Of a stretch of 64,000 nucleotides of DNA, positions 57,491 to 64,000 are shown piece by piece. The notes under the pieces were generated by a model. That model was not told where the DNA came from. It ran no database searches and saw only the letters and a list, made by a program, of their open reading frames with translations. A program made the position numbers and the translations under genes. Each line of letters begins with the position of its first letter. The stretch's first letter is position 1. The stretch is taken from NCBI GenBank assembly GCA_038503035.1, contig JAVSML010038852.1, positions 1 to 64,000 on the forward strand, in the 5' to 3' direction. This DNA comes from Crocodylus rhombifer. Lineage: Eukaryota; Chordata; Crocodylia; Crocodylidae.

Positions 57491-59173
57491 CCAGTCAGCT
57501 GACTGGAAGGAGGCATGGCCCTGGGCACATCTAAGCCCCAGGGCTGAGGCTGGCAGGGAGAGTTCTCTGGCAGATGCTGGAGAAGAAGCTTGTGCAGGAA
57601 AGGAAAGAAAGGCTCTGTGACAGTTTGGCTGCCTGAGATACTAGTGCTACTGTGCTGCTTACCTGTTTTTATTTACAGTGGTGGACCAGGCTGAGGCTAT
57701 AGGGGAAGAGAAGACCTCATTGGGTCACACTGCCGTGTCTTGTAGAGGCCCCAGCACCACTGAGTGCACAGCAACAGGGGCATAGACAGTCCAGCAACAA
57801 TAGAAGGTAGAGTGAGACTGAGACCTCATTACAGGGATGATATCAATATACTATCTCTGAGGCATGAGGTGTGGTAAGTGTAAGGGAAGAGAAGAGACCA
57901 GCTGAAGAGAGTAAGACATTGGGGTGGAAAGAAAGGGTGCTTGCAAGCAGCTGTCCTGTTGCCAAAGCTACACAGAGGCACACAGCGGTCCTTCTTCTCC
58001 CAGTGTTTGGGGAGGGCAGGAGGAAGGAACATGAGCTCTGCTATAAAGAGAGACTTGGTGCAGACAAAGGGAAACTACCAGAACTGGAAGTTCCTGAATC
58101 CAACAGAGTGAGAGCAGAGTGAGAGCATCCAGGAGGCTGCAAGGAAGGCTCTTCAAGGAGTCAGCTCTAGTGAGAGAGCTGACAGGGAAGAAGCCAAGAC
58201 AAAGCAGCTTTCAGGTAACCTGAAGTTTCAGCACAGCAGCCCAGCAAGAAGGGCTGAGAAGGAGGTACCACAAAGACCTGAACAGAAGGACAGAGATAAG
58301 TTAACTTTGTTTTTTCCACCTGGGATGGGGGGAAGAACCCTCCTAGACACAGAGCAATAGTGAAGAGTAACTACTCATAAACTGGAAGGCTGTTTAAACA
58401 TGAGTCAATTCATTTCCTAAAGCCCTGGTGAAGGCTAACCAGGAGTAAGTTGGTGGTGACATATTTGAGTCAGAGGCATAGGAAGGACTCTGTTAGATTA
58501 TACAGACTATATGTTAACAGCTGGTGGAACAGGAGAGGGTATAGGGGTTGGTGGTTCCCTCACTACACTAGGGCAGACATAGGACCAATTGTACAAGAAG
58601 CTATATGCCCAGACAGTTCTTCTTTTCTCCCTTATCAGCAAGCTGTGGCAGGAGAGTGTGGGTGTGTGGAATATTGCATCAAGAAGGGTCCTGGCAGTCT
58701 TTAGCCACTCAGCTGAAGAGCAACAATTGCTTTAGTAGAAAAAAAAGAAAAGGAAAACCTTACGGAGAAGGTGATAACTACCTGAGACTAAATGATTACT
58801 TAAATTGAGGCAAGACTGACATAAATTACACTTTAACATTCATCAGGAATGAATGGTAAGGGGTGGTTAGAGCTACATATATAGCCCATAAGACTTAGGG
58901 TGTTCCCTTGAGGCACCTACTTAAAGCCGATCCCAGCAAAGGGTCCAAGGACCTACAGGGTTTAGTGGGGTCCATTAAGACCGTGACTGAGTTGAAGCCT
59001 GAGGGCAGCCTCCCTATCTATTATCTTTTTCCAACAAGACGTGGTGGCAGGTGAGAAGAGAAGATGCCCTCAGGGCGGAGCTGGCATGGTCACAGGTCCC
59101 TAGGGGTATCACGGCCATCTCTAGGGGCCCTACTCCATGACAAAGTGCATTTCCCAGAAACCCCTTCACTTAT
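57491..59173. other. unrecognised interior of the hAT region
   Basis: Purine-rich, with no recognisable coding frame. The wording ('gctgacagggaagaag', 'gataagttaactttg') is like LTR-element leader sequence seen in reptiles, but I cannot show ends. It is either hAT interior or an unlabelled insertion. Confidence 0.35.
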
Positions 59174-59550
59174 CTCCTTGAAACCTGGCAGGCTTCATGA
59201 CCCCAGCAGGGGCTACTATGCCTGTTTTTTTTCACCCCACTCTGCCTTAACAAACAGATGTGACACAAGCTTTGCTTGTCAGCAGCTTGAGGTGCGGTTT
59301 CCCTGAAACCCCCACACTTACCTCCTTGAAACCTGGCAGGCATTGTGGACTCAGCAGGGGCTACCATGGCTTCTGTTTTCAGCCCCCTGTGCCTTGACAC
59401 TTGCAAGTGACATGAGTTTTGCTCTGAACAGTTTGAGGTGAAGTTTCCCAGAAACCCAAGCACCTATCTCCTGGAAACTTGACAGACTTTGTGGCCCTAG
59501 TGGGGGCTACCATCTCTGCTGTTTTCATTTTAATCAGGAAGGACATGACA
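59174..59550. repeat. tandem repeat, about 147-bp unit, 2.5 copies
   Basis: Units start 'ctccttgaaacctggcaggc' at 59,174 and 59,322 and 'ctcctggaaacttgacagac' at 59,468; spacings 148 and 146 bp. Each continues 'agcaggggctacca' and ends 'ggtttccctgaaaccc' or similar. It sits 180 bp inside the right end of the hAT element, so it may be a subterminal array of that family. Confidence 0.85.
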
Positions 59551-59725
59551 AAGTTATAGGCATTTTTGTGATTTCCCCATGATAGCTTATTGGTGAAACG
59601 TTGAAACAGAAACAGTTCAATGAAATGAAATGGAACAGTGCTTCAAAACAGCAAAATGAAACACTGTCTCTTCAAAATGGCAAAATGGAAGTCAAAATGA
59701 AACAGTGCTGTTTCGCACAGCCCTA

Positions 59726-59830
59726 ATGTCTATAACTCCACTGATTTGACAGGGACTTAAGCATGAGGTTAGAATTAAGCACATAAGTGCTGCTTTGACT
59801 GGGACTTTTCCCTCTGATTTTGAGCCTACG
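59726..59830. repeat. right half of the old repeat cut by the hAT
   Basis: Begins with the right target duplication ATGTCTAT, then 'ccactgatttgacagggact', 'taagcatgaggttagaatta' and 'agcacataagtgctgctttg'. Joined in order after the left half, this follows the old sauropsid repeat ('agcatgtgctta', 'cccattgacttcaatgggac'). Confidence 0.6.
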
Positions 59831-60639
59831 TTTTCTTGCATAAAACTCATCCAAGAATGTAAAACAAACCTTGTTTTGAAAGGCATAAAAATGAAGAAAA
59901 GATTTCTCCAGAGTTATAGCTTCTCAGAGCAGGGACAGAACCTAACTTTCGGCTCACTTGCCCTCCATTAGTTAGTGGAAATCCTAGCTGCTGCTGAAGA
60001 CTGGCCTTCATGGAAAGATAATAGATTTTCAAAATCATAGATATTGAAAAGAGCTCAATTGTTTCCAGAGCTGGGAGACAGGAAGAGAGAGACCAGGAGA
60101 AGCTAGCATACAGAAAAATTGCCCTAAAATATTGACTTGATTAGTGAAACATCAAGACTATTAAAAAGTAGAGGGAATCATTTATATCTATGGAGTAAAA
60201 AACAATGAGTGATTAAATTTCCTGACTCCCTCTGCTGCCTGAGTAGTAATACCACAGCTGCTGCACTGGAGCTGGAATCAAAGCATGCTGCCTCTATTCC
60301 AGGCAGGAAATCAGCTTTCCTTCTTCAACTACTGAATCCAATGGTTTTTTTTGGGGGGGGGGGGGGAGGGGGAGGGGAAGTGATTTTGAGGAAAGAGGAT
60401 TGTATTGTTTGAGACAATAGAATATATGCTACTTATTGCCCGGGATGTTATTAAACATCTAATAGTGTTTATGATAGCGGAATGAAATTTAACACACCTC
60501 CTTAACACTAAACAAGTTGGTATTTAGTCACCAATATTACAAATATTAATGAATGATTACACCTTAATCATGCAAAGAAATGTGCTAGGGTGGACTTCTA
60601 CTAATCTCATAAGGGTACACGTAAGTGTCTAAGCTTAAA
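59831..60639. other. unrecognised sequence with a poly-G tract
   Basis: A run of 14 G at 60,353-60,366 followed by a G-rich tract; nothing else recognised. Confidence 0.45.
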
Positions 60640-60800
60640 AATCATAGAAAATTAGGGTGAAAGGGACTCCTGGAGGTCATCTAGTTCAGCCTCTTGCCTA
60701 AGGCAGGCTCATCCCTGTCTAAATCATCTCATACAAAACCTTGTTTAACCCATTACTAAAACTACACAAATCAACCCTGTCACACAACTATAAGGCCTAG
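60640..60800 (-). repeat. CR1 LINE 3' end
   Basis: 'atcatagaaaattagggtga', then 'aagggactcctggaggtcat', 'ctagttcagcctcttgccta' and 'aggcaggctcatccctgtct'. This is the reverse complement of the CR1 3' UTR. Homology fades after about 60,800; no RT residues remain. Confidence 0.85.
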
Positions 60801-61539
60801 TACCTTAACCTGCCACAGATAAAGCAGGGGGACAATGGCAGTGAAGTTAAGTTTCTTAGGATGCACAAAAAGAAACTAGTTCTCAAGGAATACCCTCAGA
60901 GCACTTCCCAGTCTTCCTGCTGTAGCTGACCAATGATAAGTCAAGAGAGTAAGGTATGTGGAGTAGGCAGGCAGCAAGTAAGCAGGGTGTCAGAACCTAT
61001 GACTAGTTCAAAGTTAATCTCACTTTAGATTTTAAAAAACCCAATCATGTAAGAATTAGTAGCTATAAAGTTAAAAGATGAAATGGAACTATCGACATAG
61101 ATTTGTAAGTGTTCAGTGTTAGTATTGACCAAGGTTCTGATTCTGCACACATTTGTACATATAGGTCACTATGTATATGTGTAACATAACTTATTTTCTC
61201 TCTGTAGACTGTGACAGCAAGCTTCAATAACAGTTAGTCATGTGTATAAGTAGTAGCAGAATTACAATATATGTAACCTAACATGATCACGTTATATCAA
61301 AACCAAATGGTATCATAAAGATATAAGATGAGTTACAATGAAAAGGAAACTTGTTTTTTTCTCACTTATACTTTTTTCAAGTTCTGTTGGGGCTGAATTC
61401 TTGATACTTTTCTTAACTCATTGGCAATTTTTTTGGAAAGGCTGAGCAGAAGGTATATGAATCAAGTGGGGGCAAAATATATGTCTGACTGAAATATTAT
61501 GCTCCTATAATTAAAAACTGTCAACTTTATCTTGTTTTA
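60801..61539. other. AT-rich sequence, nothing recognised
   Basis: No gene or named repeat is visible. Confidence 0.4.
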
Positions 61540-62747
61540 CAGCCTTCCGTATCAGGTGCAGCATCTGGACAGTCCTGAAGGACATCTCCACACAGAGTGC
61601 ATTGCAGTAGTTTAATCTTGAGGTTACAAAGACATGGACCTTCTCACAGGGCTTTCAGTTTGTGAAAGGCACTGCTAGCTACTGCTGCCCTCTCAACTCA
61701 AGCAGTCTGCCTACCACCATCACCTATATTTTGTTTTTAACTTGGTTCACCTTCATCCAATCCACAACTGCAACCAACCACTGTGAAGGACTAAGAATGG
61801 ACCAGATGAGAAAAAAAAGCAGAGCTTGGTCTCATCAGCATACTGATGGCACCTCATTGCAAATCTCTGCACAATCTCACTTAGTGGCTTCATATACATA
61901 TTGAACAGAATGGGAGACAAGAGCCCTGGGGATCCCACAATGCAAGTCTGTAGGGGAGGTCCCTCTGGGATCTCCCTACGTAAAAATAGAAGAACCAATC
62001 TAGAGAGGTCCTGTGAATACCCACCAGGTTATGTCAAAGCTTGATTAGTGCCTCATGGTCAACTGTATGAAAGGCTGCTTAAAGTTCTAGTAAAATCAGC
62101 AAGCCACAATTTTACCTGTTGATCTCCAAGCAGAGTCAACCAAGGCCACAAATACAATCTCTGTGCTGTATCTAGGATGGAAGCCAAACTGGCAAAGGTC
62201 CAGGAAACCATGTCATCCAGATGTATCTGGAGTTGTCAGGCAACCATCTATTCAATGATGTTCTCAAAAAATGGGAAATTGGGGACAGGGCTAGAGTGTC
62301 AACACTGAGTGATGACTTCTCGAGTAGGGGCTAAATAATCACAGACTTCAGAACATCCAGCACCTAGCCCTGCCAAAGAGAGAGAGACATTGACAACCCA
62401 GTCTCTCCTGTGTGGCTTTTATAAGCCAAGATGGACACACATCCAGTTCAAAACTGGTCACCCTTATTCCACCTTGCCTCCCCCCACACCTCCTAATCAC
62501 ATCCTCTGGCATCACTGAATGACAGCAGTTTAGAACAATACATAGAAAGGGGAAAGGTCTGAACTTCTTCAACCTCAAACTCTGACTCTGAAGCAAAAGT
62601 GATGGTCCCCAGCCGATGGTGAATAAAGGTGATGTTATCTGTAGAGTAGGTGGCAAACTCATTATGGCAGACTGAAGAAAACTTGGTTTATGGGAAGAGA
62701 CCAGTCAGATTAAGCAGGCCATTCACCACCTGGAACAATTTCAACAG
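61540..62747 (-). pseudogene. L2-type LINE reverse transcriptase, decayed
   Basis: On the minus strand, in order: a region before RT with LDVCPSWLIKA (62.45 kb; family 'LDPCPSWLIK'), RT fingers VPNFPFFEN ('YRPVSNLPF') and FGFHPRYSTE ('SGFRPGYSTE') at 62.2 kb, motif A AAFHTVDHEALI (62.05 kb; expected AFDTVDH), motif B/C GSPGLLSPILFNMYMKPL and HQYADETKL (61.85 kb; second catalytic Asp replaced by Glu), and the thumb block LNYCNAL (61.6 kb; family LDYCNAL). The set is typical of the L2 clade rather than CR1. Frameshifts and stops throughout make it inactive and old. Confidence 0.82.
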
Positions 62748-62751
62748 ATCA

Positions 62752-63180
62752 CAGAGAAAGTAAGGCTGGAAGGGACCTCATACAGTCATTTAATCCAGCC
62801 CCTTGCTCAAAGCAGAATCATCCTTGACTAAACCAGCTCACCCAAATTTCTGTCCAACTCTCTCTTAAAAATTTATGGGGATGGAGATTGCATAATTTCT
62901 CTAGGTAGCCTGTTCTAATACTTGACTACCCTCATAGTCAACAAGTTCATCCTGATCTTCAACTGAAATTTCTTCTGCTACACCTTGCAGCCGTTGCTCC
63001 TAGTCCTGTCTCCTATGGTCACAGAGAAAAGTTCATCTCCATCCTCTCTATAAACATCCTTTAGGTATTTGAAGACTGTTACCAAATTCTACCTTAGTCT
63101 CCTTTTCTCCAGGCTAAATAACTTTAGTTCTTTCAGCCTTCCCTCAAAAATCATGCTTTCTATACATTTTACACTGCCTT
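62752..63180 (-). pseudogene. CR1 LINE 3' UTR plus RT tail
   Basis: Starts 'aaggctggaagggacctcat' (CR1 3' UTR reversed), continues 'cagccccttgctcaaagcag', 'catcctgatcttcaactgaa', 'tgcagccgttgctcctagtc', 'ctgtctcctatggtcacaga' and 'gtctccttttctccaggcta'. This is the well-known reverse complement of the CR1 RT C-terminal region of birds and reptiles. It abuts the L2 fragment and may be inserted in it. No open frame remains. Confidence 0.92.
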
Positions 63181-64000
63181 TGAGTCCTGCTCCAATGAAG
63201 GTTTAAAACAAACTGCCTGGCACAGATGATTCCATTTCTACTGAGGTGGAGCTGAAGGAGTCAATTGACTTTATGGCTCATCAGTATTTACTTGGTCTTT
63301 GCTAAAGTATTCACTCCACGGGTATGGACAACCCTTGATCTTCCTCTAATCAAATCAGCTTCTCTGTTATCTACTCCTGGTAATATTTCTCTGTTCATCC
63401 CCAGCATGACCAATAAAAGTGTGCAGCTATCTAGGAAACTTTACTAGGATAGCTTTGTTCCTAGGAGATTCAAACCCACAAAAAAATCAGAGAAAGAGAG
63501 GGGAGGGGCAGGGCTAAAAGCAGACTGAGCAGTTCAGTTGTACAGCAGTCAGAGGCCAGAGGAGTTGTACAGGAGAGGTGAAAAAGTAGTGACCTTTTCC
63601 AGGTAGTGACCATTTCCTGGTAGTGATCTTTTCCTGGGATATTCATCAAGTCACAGAAGCATGGATGGATGAGAGGGGCTAGTTTCTCTGGGTAAGAGCC
63701 CTGGCAGCAGCTGACGCAAGCCCTCTTCTGAACCCAGCTGTATGTTTTGCATATTGAGGGTAGAGGGCAGTGGAGGACAGCTGTGGCCATGCTGTGAAGA
63801 GGATGAGGAGCAGTTGGAAGAGAATAACAGACTTGGTTGGAAGCCATGGGGGCAAGAGAAACCCTTTGTAGGGTCTTCAAGGGGGAGGGACTCTTGAAGA
63901 TTATGAGGGATTGGATAATGGGGGAGGACATGGGCACCAAGGGGCTTTTTGGGGCAGGAGACTTGTCAGGTAGAGGGGTGTAAGGTGAGGAGGGCTGGGA
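63181..64000. other. unrecognised sequence at the window edge
   Basis: Includes a 156-residue minus-strand frame (63,470-63,940) with no domain I recognise. G-rich towards the end of the window. Confidence 0.4.
63586..63636 (+). repeat. three-unit tandem repeat, period 17 bp
   Basis: Units 'gtagtgaccttttccag', 'gtagtgaccatttcctg' and 'gtagtgatcttttcctg' start at 63,586, 63,603 and 63,620, with few differences. Confidence 0.9.

Larger units (their letters stand above)
49936..59725 (+). mobile_element. 9.8-kb hAT DNA transposon with nested insertions
   Basis: Left end TAGGGCTGTGTAAAATTTCG; right end, read inward, TAGGGCTGTGCGAAACAGCA. Flanks ATGTCTGT (49,928-49,935) and ATGTCTAT (59,726-59,733) match at 7 of 8, the hAT duplication length. 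Both ends carry subterminal A-rich 'gaaatgaaa'/'aaacagcaaaat' motifs. The plus strand encodes a decayed BED-finger hAT transposase (50,893-53,089). Inside are Penelope-like pieces, an LTR, a minus-strand CR1 and a 3-unit tandem repeat near the right end. The region 57.5-59.2 kb may be original hAT sequence or a further insertion. Confidence 0.86.

Noticed and set aside
63470..63940. 156-residue minus-strand frame at the window edge
   Set aside because: Rich in Ser, Leu and Pro with no family motif; chance cannot be excluded.

Overview
This window looks like non-coding, repeat-rich vertebrate DNA, most likely from a crocodilian (alligator-like), with a turtle as the second choice. The reasons are the abundance of CR1 LINEs with the typical 3' end (a 'gatgatct...aggtcccttc' block followed by short 'tctatgaa' repeats), one long CR1 copy still carrying the ORF1 esterase and most of ORF2, older L2/L3- and MIR-like fragments, Penelope-like and hAT sequences, solo LTRs, and an AT-rich background. 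The taxon is an inference from repeat types only. I found no host exon, tRNA, rRNA or CRISPR, and no operon-like gene order; every coding-like stretch I can identify belongs to a decayed transposable element.

Layout. 1-14 kb: mostly unrecognised AT-rich sequence with two copies of a short TIR element (3.4 and 4.9 kb), CR1 tails (1.3 and 9.8 kb) and MIR/L2-like fragments. 14-20 kb: a 1.2-kb TIR element with a Tigger-like element nested in it, another short TIR copy, tRNA-like SINE relics and a probable solo LTR with a 5-bp target duplication. 20-27.8 kb: mostly unrecognised, with a hAT-like MITE (23.2 kb), a foldback element (25.8 kb) and a GC-cored TIR element (26.9 kb). 27.9-32.2 kb: a long CR1 copy split by a 929-bp solo LTR. 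33-39.5 kb: four more TIR elements, a second Tigger-like element and a 1.1-kb TIR element. 41-47 kb: ancient LINE fragments and a hAT-like MITE. 49.9-59.7 kb: a 9.8-kb hAT element with matched ends and an 8-bp target duplication, holding a broken BED-finger transposase and several later insertions (LTR, CR1, Penelope-like pieces). 60-64 kb: CR1 tails and a degraded L2-type reverse transcriptase.

The parts do not form a pathway; they form a stratigraphy. Nesting gives relative ages: an old unclassified repeat was cut by the hAT, which was then hit by the LTR, CR1 and Penelope-like elements; the long CR1 was hit by a solo LTR; a TIR element was hit by Tigger. No new autonomous or defence system was seen. 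The points most worth checking are the full hAT structure, the clean LTR-in-CR1 insertion, the paired Penelope-like copies with hammerhead-like motifs, and a locally dense TIR family with 3-bp duplications.
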